In this document: one piece after another, positions 1-7,334 of the stretch | Layout of the letters: each line of letters starts with the position of its first letter | Numbering within the stretch: the stretch's first letter is position 1 | Assembly: GCA_043746555.1 (NCBI GenBank) | Contig: JAYTQU010000262.1 | Coordinates: 1 to 16,245, forward strand | DNA: 16,245 nucleotides | Reading direction: 5' to 3' | Source of the DNA: CAZQYC01 sp043746555 | Lineage (GTDB): Bacteria > Pseudomonadota > Gammaproteobacteria > Steroidobacterales > Steroidobacteraceae | Translations under genes and position numbers: made by a program | The notes under the pieces: generated by a model | Databases searched by the model: none | The model's input: only the letters and a program-made list of their open reading frames with translations | What the model was told of the DNA's origin: nothing

Positions 1-98
1 CGGTCTGAAAAATACTCACGTACTGCCGTGTACGCTGCGCTTTTTCAGGCCGTTGCGCCTTGCCCCGCATCGCTTGATCCCAACCTGACAAAGTAGAA
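1..98. repeat. Palindromic intergenic repeat, copy 1 (left edge cut by window)
   Basis: Bases 65-98 are identical over 34 nt to bases 9854-9887. This copy contains two nested inverted repeats. Bases 1-23 pair with 30-52 at 16 of 23 positions (outer CTGAAAAA/TTTTTCAG and inner CGTAC/GTACG arms). CTTTTTCAGG at 40-49 pairs with CCTGACAAAG at 84-93 at 9 of 10 positions. It lies just upstream of the esterase gene, and the left end may continue outside the window. It has no coding content and resembles REP/MITE-like dispersed palindromes; the family is not one I can name. Confidence 0.75.
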
Positions 99-142
99 CC
101 AATAACAGTTTTGCCGCGATCTGCGGTAGGAGTGGGGACGCT

Positions 143-1399
143 ATGGTCACTTTGAAAAAAATCACGATTGCGTTCGCAGTCGCATGGGTAAGCGCCATTC
201 TGGCCGGATGCGCGTCGACGCAGGCCGCTCATCATTCGAACAGTCACCAGGCGAATAGTCATTGGGTCGGTGTATGGGGTGCAAGTCCGGTGGTATCCGC
301 ACCGAATACTCCGGGCTTCAATAATCGAACACTGCGACTGATCGCGCATCCAAGTTTGAGTGGCGAAAGCATCCGCGTTCGAATCGGTAATACATTTGGG
401 GCTCAGCCGCTAAGTATCGGCGCTGCAACTGTCGCATTGCAAGCCGATGGCGCGTCCATCATCGCGGATTCGATGAAGGTGCTGACATTCGGTGGGCGCT
501 CTTCGATATCCGTTCCCCCTGGCGCGCTGGTGGTGAGTGATCCGGTCGCGCTGCGCGTGTCCTCGAAACAGAATGTGGCGGTGAGCCTGTTTTTCCCGAC
601 GGACACTGGACCCGCATCGGCGCATCCTGGCGCGAATCAAACATCGTTTGTATCTGGCGCGGGAAATTTTTCGACCGCGAGCGATGCAGCGTCATTCGCA
701 ACGACAATACCTAGTTGGCCATTTCTGACCAATCTCGAAGTGCAGGCAGCCGAGAACGTCCATGCCGTTGTGACGTTTGGCGATTCGATTACCGACGGCT
801 ACAAATCCACCGTCAATGCGAATCGACGTTGGCCGGACTATCTGGCCGCACGCTTGAACGCTGCCAATCGTCGCATCGCTGTGGTGAATGAAGGCATCAG
901 CGGCAATCGCGTTTTGCACGATTCACTCGCGGCGCAACCGAGATTCGGTGCAAACGCTTTAGCACGCTTCGATCGCGACGTGTTGGCCGTGAGCGGCGCA
1001 ACGTGTGTTGTCGTGTTGATCGGGATCAACGATATCGGCATGGGAAGTTTGACACGCAACCCAAACGAAGCGGTGAGTGCGGAAGACATCATCGGCGGAT
1101 TGCAACAAATGGCGGTCCGCGCACACGCAAGGGGACTTAAGGTCATCGGCGCAACGCTGACACCATTTCGACCGGCGGCGTACTTCTCGGAAGAGGGCGA
1201 GAAGAAGCGTGAAGCAGTGAATACATGGGTTCGTTCAAGCAAAGAGCTGGATGGCGTGATCGACTTCGACAAAGCGACTCGCGATCCGAGCAATCCTTCG
1301 CAATTCCTTGCCGCCTACGATAGCGGCGATCATCTGCATCCCAACGACGCCGGCTACAAGGCGATGGCGGATAGTATCGACTTATCGTTATTCAAATAG
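143..1399 (+). CDS. SGNH/GDSL-family lipoprotein esterase
   Basis: A 418-residue hydrolase expected to cleave ester bonds (acyl or acetyl groups on carbohydrates or lipids) at the cell envelope. A lipoprotein signal ends in the lipobox LAGC, with the lipidated Cys at residue 23. After a roughly 180-residue beta-rich N-terminal region come the four SGNH blocks: GDS with nucleophile Ser215, SGN around Gly254, GIND with Asn296, and DHLHP with Asp396 and His399. All catalytic residues are present. The ATG at 143 has an AGGAG ribosome site at 128-132. The fold resembles secreted bacterial GDSL esterases with an N-terminal accessory domain, such as carbohydrate acetylesterases. The substrate cannot be told from sequence. 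It appears to be transcribed alone, with a 186-base gap before the next gene. Confidence 0.9.
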   Translation: MVTLKKITIAFAVAWVSAILAGCASTQAAHHSNSHQANSHWVGVWGASPVVSAPNTPGFNNRTLRLIAHPSLSGESIRVRIGNTFGAQPLSIGAATVALQADGASIIADSMKVLTFGGRSSISVPPGALVVSDPVALRVSSKQNVAVSLFFPTDTGPASAHPGANQTSFVSGAGNFSTASDAASFATTIPSWPFLTNLEVQAAENVHAVVTFGDSITDGYKSTVNANRRWPDYLAARLNAANRRIAVVNEGISGNRVLHDSLAAQPRFGANALARFDRDVLAVSGATCVVVLIGINDIGMGSLTRNPNEAVSAEDIIGGLQQMAVRAHARGLKVIGATLTPFRPAAYFSEEGEKKREAVNTWVRSSKELDGVIDFDKATRDPSNPSQFLAAYDSGDHLHPNDAGYKAMADSIDLSLFK

Positions 1400-1585
1400 T
1401 TTTGGAATTTGGAAAACCATCTTGTGCTCGCGGGACTCGCGCGGTTACTATGCGCGCTCAGGTGTGAAGGAACGCCTGCCCGCACAAGAGGCTCTCATCC
1501 TTCGATCAGCTTGATCTTTACTTCAACTGACGACCAACCAGTTCTGGCCATAGCGGGAATGCCGGACATCTAACTGGGAGTTGTC
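1400..1585. other. Intergenic gap, no clear feature
   Basis: No conserved coding sequence is seen. Bases around 1459-1480 can form a short imperfect 7-bp stem (CAGGTGT with ACGCCTG), but no T-run follows it. I see no convincing terminator or promoter hexamers. Confidence 0.4.
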
Positions 1586-2179
1586 ATGTCTGTTTCTACT
1601 AATTCTATTTCACCTGAATTGCCGGAATTCGAAGGCTTTAGCAACGACTTGTTGCAGGAGCTCAAAGTTCGCGCACGCCTGCGCTTGAATGCATTGCATT
1701 CAAACGACGATCTCGTTCTTTCGTATGCCCGTTTTATTTCTAAGCGCCGCCGCTGGCCAATGCCGCCGGAATGGAAGCTGCAACATGCACTCAACATCGT
1801 AGCGAGCGAGTTAGGCTTTCGCGATTGGCAACACGCGCGCGTAGTGCTGGCCGGAACGGCAAAGCGAGGCGATGACATGGGCGGGTTTTGGTATCCGAGC
1901 AACGGCGTGTTGTTGCTCAATCACTGGTTTGCTCGTTACGAGGAAGCCAAAGAGTTGCATTGCCAAGGCGAGTATTGGTTGCTGCCGTACGCTAAACAAT
2001 TTGTGGCGGTCGATCGCAATTATCTACGAGAGTTATCGCTTGATCCGCAATTGCCGTTGTGGGAAGAAATCTCTCGCGATCTGGTCGCGTGTTACGGCGA
2101 TGAACGCTGGCATCGACTTTGTGCCTTGCGACTCATGTCAACACGTGGCTTGCCGCCACCGAAGCTCATGCAGTTCTAA
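1586..2179 (+). CDS. Uncharacterised 197-residue protein with an ELGFRDW motif
   Basis: I do not recognise this protein. It is soluble, without a signal peptide or membrane segment, and rich in Trp, Arg and Leu. Residues about 60-95 hold a helical stretch, KLQHALNIVASELGFRDWQHA, recalling the short ALGFxxW helix motif found next to many unrelated small domains. The C-terminal half (NHWFARYEEAKE to the end) is also mostly helical by eye. A GGGAG ribosome site lies at about 1576-1580, 5-6 bases before the ATG. It precedes a hydrolase remnant and the MoxR/VWA pair on the same strand, so it could once have shared a transcript with them. A regulatory or adaptor role would be a guess. Confidence 0.7.
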   Translation: MSVSTNSISPELPEFEGFSNDLLQELKVRARLRLNALHSNDDLVLSYARFISKRRRWPMPPEWKLQHALNIVASELGFRDWQHARVVLAGTAKRGDDMGGFWYPSNGVLLLNHWFARYEEAKELHCQGEYWLLPYAKQFVAVDRNYLRELSLDPQLPLWEEISRDLVACYGDERWHRLCALRLMSTRGLPPPKLMQF

Positions 2180-2202
2180 TCGCTCAGCAGGAGATATTCA
2201 CC

Positions 2203-2428
2203 GTGCAACAGGAGTTGACTGTAATCACGCCTGATGGTGCGCGTCTGTGTTTCCGAATTAAAGGGAACGGCACGAAAGAGGTCATCCTTTCCGAACGCTC
2301 GACGTATAACCGTGAATGGCGCAGCGGACGTTCCGTGGATCGAATCTCCCGAATTGGTTCTGGGGGCGATACCAACGTTTTTGGATGGCGCGTGGCCGAA
2401 AAGCGCCGAGGAAGTAACCGTTCTTTAG
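2203..2428 (+). pseudogene. Remnant of an alpha/beta hydrolase with the middle deleted
   Basis: From GTG 2203, preceded by a CAGGAG ribosome site, the reading frame gives VITPDGARLCFRIKGNG, the usual first strand of alpha/beta hydrolases. In another frame, from about 2300 to the TAG at 2426-2428, the sequence reads DVPWIESPELVLGAI then TFLDGAWP. That is the usual C-terminus of the same family, just after the catalytic His. The approximately 200 residues between, with the nucleophile elbow and lid, are missing. The frame change falls near 2290-2306, so the simplest reading is one internal deletion. The product would be inactive. Frame 1 stays open to 2478, but its later part resembles nothing. 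Confidence 0.65.
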
Positions 2429-2482
2429 AGGGCGGTTGTAACGCGAGTGCAATCGAGCGATGTCTCGCGTTACGATAGTCAC

Positions 2483-3436
2483 ATGAACGACATCACTCGC
2501 ATTGCCGCCAGCGTTCCCTCCCTCAAAACCGAATTGGAGTCGCATCAATACATTTGTAGCGACGAGGTGGCGACCGCCGTATATCTTGCCTACCACCTCA
2601 AAAAGCCCGTACTCATCGAAGGGCCGCCAGGCGTCGGTAAAACCGAATTGGCGAAGACCACGGCGCAAATGTTTGCGTTGCCGCTGATTCGCTTGCAGTG
2701 CTACGAAGGCCTTGACGAATCCAAGGCGTTGTACGAATGGAAGTACGGCAAACAACTTTTGTACACGCAAGTGTTAAAGCATACAGTCGATGAAGTCTTG
2801 CAGGGCGCGCAAGGGTTTGCCGAGTCGGTCAAACGACTGCACGAATTCGGCGACATCTTTTTTTCCGAGGAGTTTTTGGAACCGCGCCCGCTCCTGAAAG
2901 CGTTGCGCGAAAAACATGGTTGCGTGCTCCTGATCGATGAAGTGGATAAGGCCGATCAAGAATTCGAGTCTTTATTGCTTGAAGTGTTATCCGACTATCA
3001 GGTGTCGATTCCGGAGATCGGCACCGTGAAGGCGACGCACGCACTGCCGCTGGTGTTTCTCACCAGCAACAATACGCGCGAGATTTCCGATGCGTTGAAG
3101 CGACGCTGTCTGCATCTTTATATTCCGTTTCCCGATTTGCAGCTTGAGCAACGTATCATCGAAGCGCGCGTACCGCATGTCGCGCCCGAACTGCGGCGTC
3201 AACTCGTCAAGTTTGTTCATGAGTTGCGCGATCTGGAATTGAAGAAAGTACCTTCGATTAGCGAGACCATCGATTGGGCGCGCACGCTGGTGTTGTTGCA
3301 TGCCGATTCGTTGGACCCTGAGTTGGTGCGAAGTACGCTCAATGTGATTTTGAAATTTCAAGAAGATATTGAAAACGTGCAACCGCGATTGGAAGCGCTA
3401 ACCATGCATATTCGCAGCGCCGTCGACGCCGGTTAG
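2483..3436 (+). CDS. MoxR-family AAA+ ATPase (CoxD-like)
   Basis: A 317-residue ATPase of the MoxR group. These act as chaperones that, with a VWA partner, remodel or metallate other proteins. Visible motifs are Walker A GPPGVGKT (47-54), Walker B VLLIDE (148-153), sensor 1 TSNN (194-197) and the arginine-finger region LKRRC (about 205-209), followed by the helical lid. Nothing essential is missing. The ATG at 2483 is preferred because family members begin shortly before the conserved HQYICSDEVATAVYLA segment. A GTG at 2447 in the same frame would add 12 residues, and neither start has a strong ribosome site. The VWA gene begins 9 bases after the stop, so the two are almost certainly co-translated. 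No CO dehydrogenase genes are nearby, so the client is unknown. Confidence 0.92.
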   Translation: MNDITRIAASVPSLKTELESHQYICSDEVATAVYLAYHLKKPVLIEGPPGVGKTELAKTTAQMFALPLIRLQCYEGLDESKALYEWKYGKQLLYTQVLKHTVDEVLQGAQGFAESVKRLHEFGDIFFSEEFLEPRPLLKALREKHGCVLLIDEVDKADQEFESLLLEVLSDYQVSIPEIGTVKATHALPLVFLTSNNTREISDALKRRCLHLYIPFPDLQLEQRIIEARVPHVAPELRRQLVKFVHELRDLELKKVPSISETIDWARTLVLLHADSLDPELVRSTLNVILKFQEDIENVQPRLEALTMHIRSAVDAG

Positions 3437-3445
3437 TAGTCGGCG

Positions 3446-4945
3446 ATGGATAAGCTGCTCGCCAATTTTATTCGCGTGCTGCGTAACGCCGAGGTTCGCA
3501 TTTCGACGGCCGAGACGCTAGACGCGGTGCGAACAGTGGAGCTGGTGGGCTATCGAGAGCGCGCATTGCTCAAATCCAGTTTGAGTCTCGTGTTGCCGAA
3601 GACTCAGGGCGACAAACAAATATTCGATCGTTGTTTCGATAAATTCTTTGCGATGAATGCGAACGCCAATGTTGGATTGAATCGCGCCATTCCCAATGAA
3701 GATTATTCCAGCGAAGACAACTCGCTGGACGAGGGTGTGGGTGGAGACAAGGAAAACACCGAAGCAAAGGGGTCGGGTGGATCGAGCGACTCCGGCGGCA
3801 ATGGCGCCGGTGAATCGCGCGGCGCTGCGAGAAGCGAAGCAGCAACTGCCGCTGAAGAATCACTAGCTGCATCGCTACCGCAGGCTAAGTCGTCACTCGG
3901 TCGATTGCTCATGCGCGGCGATCGCCTGGAAATCGGCGCGGCCATTTCATCGGCGGGCGAGACGGCAAACGTGCGCGCCATTCAAGTATTCACGCAAAAA
4001 GGCGTGTACACGCGCAAAGTCATGAACGCGATGGGGCTTGAAGAACTCAGCAACGAGATTGTCGAGCTGCGCGAGAGCGAGCCGTTACCGAATCGCCAAC
4101 TTGGTTCAGAGCTAACTCGACGTCGCGATTGGTTGCGCGAACGCGTGCGCGATTACATCGAGCATCAATTTCTGTTGCACGCCGATGTGACGGGCAAACG
4201 TCTGCAAGAAGAATTGCTACGTACGATTCGATTGTCCAATGCCGATCAACGCAGTCTGCGGCGCATGCAGGAGATGGTGCTCAAGATGGGCAAGCGCTTG
4301 GCGAGTTTGTATTCGCGTCGCCGCAAAAGATTTCGTCGCGGGCAACTGCACGTGCCGCGCACCATTCGCAGTAACTGGAGCTACGACGGCGCGTTGTTCG
4401 ACTTACGCTGGCGCTCATCGAAAATGGATCGCCCCAAAGTATTCGCGATCTGCGATGTCAGCGGCTCGGTGGCGAACTACGCGAAGTTCATGCTGATGTT
4501 GCTCTACAGCTTAGGCGAGGCGTTGCCCAAGGTTCGGTCGTTTGCGTTTTCTTCGGATCTTCGCGAAGTATCGTCGCATTTCGAGCAACACGATCTTGAA
4601 ACCGCCATCGCGCGCATCATGCTCAACTACGGCGGGTCCACCGACTATGGACAAGCCTTCGCCGATTTTGCGGAACTGTATGCGAACGATGTGGATAAGC
4701 GCTCCACGATTGTGATTATCGGCGATGCACGCAATAACTATGGCGACCTGCGCCGCGACATTCTTAAAACCCTGCACAAGCGTTGCAAACGGCTTATTTG
4801 GCTCAATCCCGAGCCGCGCAGCTTATGGAATACCGGCGATTCCGAAATGCAGCAGTACGCGGCGTATTGTCATCAGGTGGAAGAATGCAATTCGCTGGCT
4901 CACCTGGAGCGCGTGGCGAGTCATTTATTGCGTTCGGCCCAGTAG
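3446..4945 (+). CDS. VWA-domain protein, CoxE-like, partner of MoxR ATPase
   Basis: A 499-residue protein with an N-terminal helical region (1-80), a low-complexity acidic Gly/Ser/Glu linker (about 84-145), a basic helical middle part (about 225-305) and a C-terminal von Willebrand A domain (about 330-495). The metal-ion adhesion site is intact: DVSGS (Asp337, Ser339, Ser341), Thr399 in GGSTD, and Asp427 in GDARN. The WLNPEPRSLW stretch near 452-461 is typical of the CoxE family. Such proteins bind client proteins through Mg2+ and work with the ATPase encoded just upstream. No signal peptide or membrane segment is seen, so it acts in the cytoplasm. The linker is likely disordered. The client cannot be deduced here. 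Confidence 0.9.
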   Translation: MDKLLANFIRVLRNAEVRISTAETLDAVRTVELVGYRERALLKSSLSLVLPKTQGDKQIFDRCFDKFFAMNANANVGLNRAIPNEDYSSEDNSLDEGVGGDKENTEAKGSGGSSDSGGNGAGESRGAARSEAATAAEESLAASLPQAKSSLGRLLMRGDRLEIGAAISSAGETANVRAIQVFTQKGVYTRKVMNAMGLEELSNEIVELRESEPLPNRQLGSELTRRRDWLRERVRDYIEHQFLLHADVTGKRLQEELLRTIRLSNADQRSLRRMQEMVLKMGKRLASLYSRRRKRFRRGQLHVPRTIRSNWSYDGALFDLRWRSSKMDRPKVFAICDVSGSVANYAKFMLMLLYSLGEALPKVRSFAFSSDLREVSSHFEQHDLETAIARIMLNYGGSTDYGQAFADFAELYANDVDKRSTIVIIGDARNNYGDLRRDILKTLHKRCKRLIWLNPEPRSLWNTGDSEMQQYAAYCHQVEECNSLAHLERVASHLLRSAQ

Positions 4946-4954
4946 TTACTAGTA

Positions 4955-4983
4955 GTCACAAAATTCAGCGGCGGTGCTATAGT
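4955..4983 (+). promoter_or_regulatory. Candidate sigma-70 promoter for the HIG1-like gene
   Basis: TATAGT at 4978-4983 matches the -10 consensus at 5 of 6 positions. GTCACA at 4955-4960, 17 bases upstream, matches TTGACA at 4 of 6. It lies between the VWA gene and the small membrane protein, about 50 bases before the latter's start. This is a sequence match only. Confidence 0.35.
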
Positions 4984-5036
4984 TTGCGCGGCGAATGAAA
5001 ACGATAAAACGTCAAAATTACTTCAGGGGCTGAACG

Positions 5037-5225
5037 ATGGACATATTTTTGGTTCTGACTGTGCTTGCTTTGATCGCAACCTGTGTAACGTTGGGATTGG
5101 GTCTGCTCACGATGTCGAGCGGCGGCTACAACGATAAGGAATTCGGCGAACCGCTGATGTGGACGCGCGTTGGATTACAAGCTGTCACGCTATTGCTGTT
5201 GGGCATCGCCGTGATGATGCGCTGA
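5037..5225 (+). CDS. Small twin-transmembrane HIG1-domain-like protein
   Basis: A 62-residue membrane protein with two hydrophobic segments (about 3-26 and 45-61). They are joined by a short polar loop, SSGGYNDKEFGEPLMWTRVG. The spacing and the xxLMxxRVxLQ pattern before the second helix fit the bacterial HIG1/hypoxia-induced family. Members are linked to respiratory cytochrome oxidase in mitochondria, while bacterial versions are mostly uncharacterised. A CAGGGG ribosome site lies about 9 bases before the ATG, and a candidate promoter lies upstream. It converges with the crotonase gene, leaving 16 bases between the stop codons and no visible terminator. Confidence 0.75.
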   Translation: MDIFLVLTVLALIATCVTLGLGLLTMSSGGYNDKEFGEPLMWTRVGLQAVTLLLLGIAVMMR

Positions 5226-5241
5226 CAATTGAGTCGTCGAG

Positions 5242-6114
5242 CTACATCTGCCGAAACGGCCTGTCTTTCCACCACGGAAAGAACTTCGGTAAGTTTTGAC
5301 TGACGCGGTCGCGAAAGCGAGCAGGGCGTTTTTCTAAGAATGCGGTGATGCCTTCGCGTGCATCGTCCGATTTGCCCAGGGCGTTCATTGCGGCCGTGTC
5401 GATCTCGTGGGCATCGAGCGGATGATTCGCGCCGAGCATGCGCCACATCATGTGGCGCGTGAGCGTCATCGACACAGCCGAGCTGTTGTCGACAAATTCC
5501 TTCGCGAGCGCGCGCGCAGCCGGCAACAATTCATCCGGCTCGTGAAGGCTGCGAAATAATCCCGCGTCAAGCGCTTCTTCGCTGCGAAAGATGCGCGCCG
5601 AGTAACACCATTCCAATGCTTTGCTAATGCCGACAATACGCGGCAAGAACCAACTCGAACACGCTTCCGGCACGATGCCGCGACTCGCGAACACGAATCC
5701 AATCTTGGCGCCTTTCACGGCGAGTCGAATATCCATCGGCAAGGTCATCGTAATGCCGACGCCGACGGCAGCGCCATTCAGCGCCGCGATCACCGGCTTG
5801 TGGCAATCGTAGATGCGACGCACGACTCGTCCGCCGCCGTTGCCGATGTAACGCTCTTGCTTCGACATGTCCGTCAATTCAGACCGCGCTCCCCAGGTGT
5901 CCGCACCGCGCTCTAGATCGGCGCCCGCGCAAAACGCGCGACCCGAACCCGTGACGACGATGGCCTTTACTTCGTCGTCGGCGTCGGCTTGATCGAAGGC
6001 CGCAATCAGTTCTTCGTACATTCGCACCGTGCACGCATTCATTTTCTCGGGACGGTTGAGCGTGATGGTGAGAATGCGGTCCGCAACTTGGTAAGTGATT
6101 TGTTCGAAGTTCAT
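5242..6114 (-). CDS. Crotonase-fold enzyme, enoyl-CoA hydratase/isomerase family
   Basis: A 290-residue acyl-CoA enzyme. Typical parts are visible: LNRPEKMNA (19-27), the oxyanion-hole segment SGRAFCAGADL (57-67) and KPVIAALNGAAVGVG (106-120). By ungapped alignment to the remembered rat hydratase, the two hydratase glutamates (Glu144, Glu164) are replaced by Thr122 and Phe142. An acid is present instead at Glu150 in RGIVPEACSSWFLPR, the position used by isomerase-type members. Delta3-Delta2-enoyl-CoA isomerase or a related activity is therefore more likely than hydration. ATG 6114 is chosen because MNFEQITYQVADRILTITLNRP is the family start. An upstream in-frame ATG at 6222 would run into the preceding gene. 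It follows that gene's stop by 13 bases, implying an operon. Confidence 0.88.
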   Translation of the reverse strand: MNFEQITYQVADRILTITLNRPEKMNACTVRMYEELIAAFDQADADDEVKAIVVTGSGRAFCAGADLERGADTWGARSELTDMSKQERYIGNGGGRVVRRIYDCHKPVIAALNGAAVGVGITMTLPMDIRLAVKGAKIGFVFASRGIVPEACSSWFLPRIVGISKALEWCYSARIFRSEEALDAGLFRSLHEPDELLPAARALAKEFVDNSSAVSMTLTRHMMWRMLGANHPLDAHEIDTAAMNALGKSDDAREGITAFLEKRPARFRDRVSQNLPKFFPWWKDRPFRQM

Positions 6115-6127
6115 GGAGTGTGGCGGT

Positions 6128-7162
6128 CTATGGATTGGTCTTTGCGGGATTGGTCTTTGCAGCTTGTCGCTCTTCCGCCCGCGAGCCTGCGAGTATGCCG
6201 GCAAGCGCGCTGTTGCCTTCATGGCACGCGTATTCGTAAATACGATCGTCGGTGTGCTTGAGCGGAATCATCAATGTCCATTTGCGCGTCCATGTGGCGG
6301 GATCGTCGATCGTCACTTCGTAGTGAATCGTTTTTGGACCGACGCGCGTAAAGCGTTCGATCAAATGCAATTGATCGGATGCGCCGCGAAAACTGTTGCG
6401 CAAATTCACGGTATCGACGACCAAGGTATCGCCCTCCCAGTGTCCGCGAGAATCGCCGAACCAACTACGAACGGCAGCGGGAGCGTGCGGACCCGCGTCG
6501 ATGGGGATGACGCGCGCGTCGTGAATTTTTTCGGCAAGCAACACGACTGTTTTCGGCGTCTGCACGATTTGGTAGTAGCTGTTGTAGCCGGCGAGCAAAT
6601 CCGGAACGCCGAAGGTAATGCAGCGCTCGGAGAGCGTACGCGACTCCGGGCCATCGCTCTCCGCGCGATTCTTCAAACTTTGCGCCATGCGTTTCGCGGC
6701 GGCTTCGGTGAACGGCGGCATTCGGCCGCTGGTCGGATCGGTAATGAGCGAAGTGCGATTGTCGAAGTCGCGTTCCACCAACCAAAACGCGTTGTAGTTT
6801 CCCGTGGACTTATCGAAGGTGGTCGGTTTGTACTTGGCGACATCGGACAGCACGGCCTCGAAGATCGCATCGCCGAACGCGGCATCGCCGTCGCCTGCAA
6901 AAATTTCTTCTTGGCGTTTTTGCAGCGCCGCCACTTCTTGGGGCGTCAACAACGCGCGACCGGCAAGACTCTTCGGTCGCTCAAGCGGCGTTGCATTGTT
7001 GTTCGCCCAAATGCCCTGCAAATCCGGCTTGCCGTCGGGCGTGCGCGGCGGCGAATAGGATTTTTGTTCGACGGAAATCGAATCCGCAGCAATGGCTGAC
7101 GAGAATCCGTTGCCGAGTGCGACGTAGCAAATCGCTACAATCAGCGCATATTTACATTTCAT
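6128..7162 (-). CDS. Secreted conserved protein of unknown function (RTPDGKPDLQGIW family)
   Basis: A 344-residue exported protein with a Sec signal peptide (about 1-26, ending SAIAADS). The mature part contains segments I know from a large uncharacterised family of environmental bacteria: RTPDGKPDLQGIWANNN, LSERCI, HWEGDTLVVDTVN, HLIERFTRVGPKTIHYEVTIDDPATWT and YEYACHEGNSAL. No catalytic motif is assigned. ATG 7162 is preferred over the upstream 7228 because it starts the signal peptide and has a GAGGG ribosome site 7 bases upstream (plus-strand 7170-7174). It leads a two-gene unit with the crotonase gene downstream and is divergent from the transporter. The C-terminus ends in a duplicated AKTNP pentapeptide. 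Confidence 0.85.
   Translation of the reverse strand: MKCKYALIVAICYVALGNGFSSAIAADSISVEQKSYSPPRTPDGKPDLQGIWANNNATPLERPKSLAGRALLTPQEVAALQKRQEEIFAGDGDAAFGDAIFEAVLSDVAKYKPTTFDKSTGNYNAFWLVERDFDNRTSLITDPTSGRMPPFTEAAAKRMAQSLKNRAESDGPESRTLSERCITFGVPDLLAGYNSYYQIVQTPKTVVLLAEKIHDARVIPIDAGPHAPAAVRSWFGDSRGHWEGDTLVVDTVNLRNSFRGASDQLHLIERFTRVGPKTIHYEVTIDDPATWTRKWTLMIPLKHTDDRIYEYACHEGNSALAGILAGSRAEERQAAKTNPAKTNP
6132..6160. repeat. 15-bp tandem duplication in the C-terminal codons
   Basis: GGATTGGTCTTTGC occurs at 6132-6145 and 6147-6160, with one G between. The 15-base period is in frame and gives AKTNPAKTNP at the end of the secreted protein. It looks like a simple replication-slippage duplication. Confidence 0.85.
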
Positions 7163-7271
7163 CGATTCGCCCTCATAAGAGGGTGAAGACTGACATGGAA
7201 TCGACCGGACCATCAAGAGCGTTGACAAATCGCGAACTCAGCGTGCCAACAACTGCGGTTTCGCTTGTCGA

Positions 7272-7297
7272 ATTGCGATCGCGCGGTCGATCGCAAT
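7272..7297. promoter_or_regulatory. Perfect 10-bp inverted repeat in divergent promoter region
   Basis: ATTGCGATCG at 7272-7281 is the exact reverse complement of CGATCGCAAT at 7288-7297, with a 6-base spacer. It sits between the divergent secreted-protein and transporter genes, just upstream of the TATACT at 7321. The size suits an operator for a dimeric repressor, or a stem-loop. No regulator gene lies in the window. Confidence 0.4.
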
Positions 7298-7320
7298 GAC
7301 TGTTGATCTCGATCGCTCGC

Positions 7321-7326
7321 TATACT
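7321..7326 (+). promoter_or_regulatory. Candidate -10 element of the transporter gene
   Basis: TATACT matches the -10 consensus at 5 of 6 positions and ends only 8 bases before the ATG at 7335. A transcript from it would start at or next to the start codon. No good -35 is seen at 16-18 bases. The best nearby candidate is ATGACT at 7296-7301 with a 19-base spacer, touching the inverted repeat. Confidence 0.3.
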
Positions 7327-7334
7327 GACGCGTA

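Noticed and set aside
838..1293. A 151-codon open frame on the minus strand
   Set aside because: It is antisense to the catalytic part of the SGNH esterase; its composition is that of a shadow frame.
2282..2770. A 162-codon open frame on the minus strand
   Set aside because: It is antisense to the start of the MoxR ATPase gene and the hydrolase remnant, with no recognisable motif.
2483..4945. A carbon monoxide dehydrogenase (cox) cluster
   Set aside because: Only CoxD/CoxE-like genes are present; no molybdenum hydroxylase subunits or maturation genes lie nearby.
6095..7099. A 334-codon open frame on the plus strand
   Set aside because: It lies antisense to the secreted-protein gene, is rich in Arg/Gly/Ile without family motifs, and the minus-strand protein has a signal peptide, ribosome site and recognisable family segments.
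7222..7227. TTGACA as a -35 for the transporter
   Set aside because: No -10-like hexamer lies 16-18 bases downstream, and the site is over 100 bases from the start codon.
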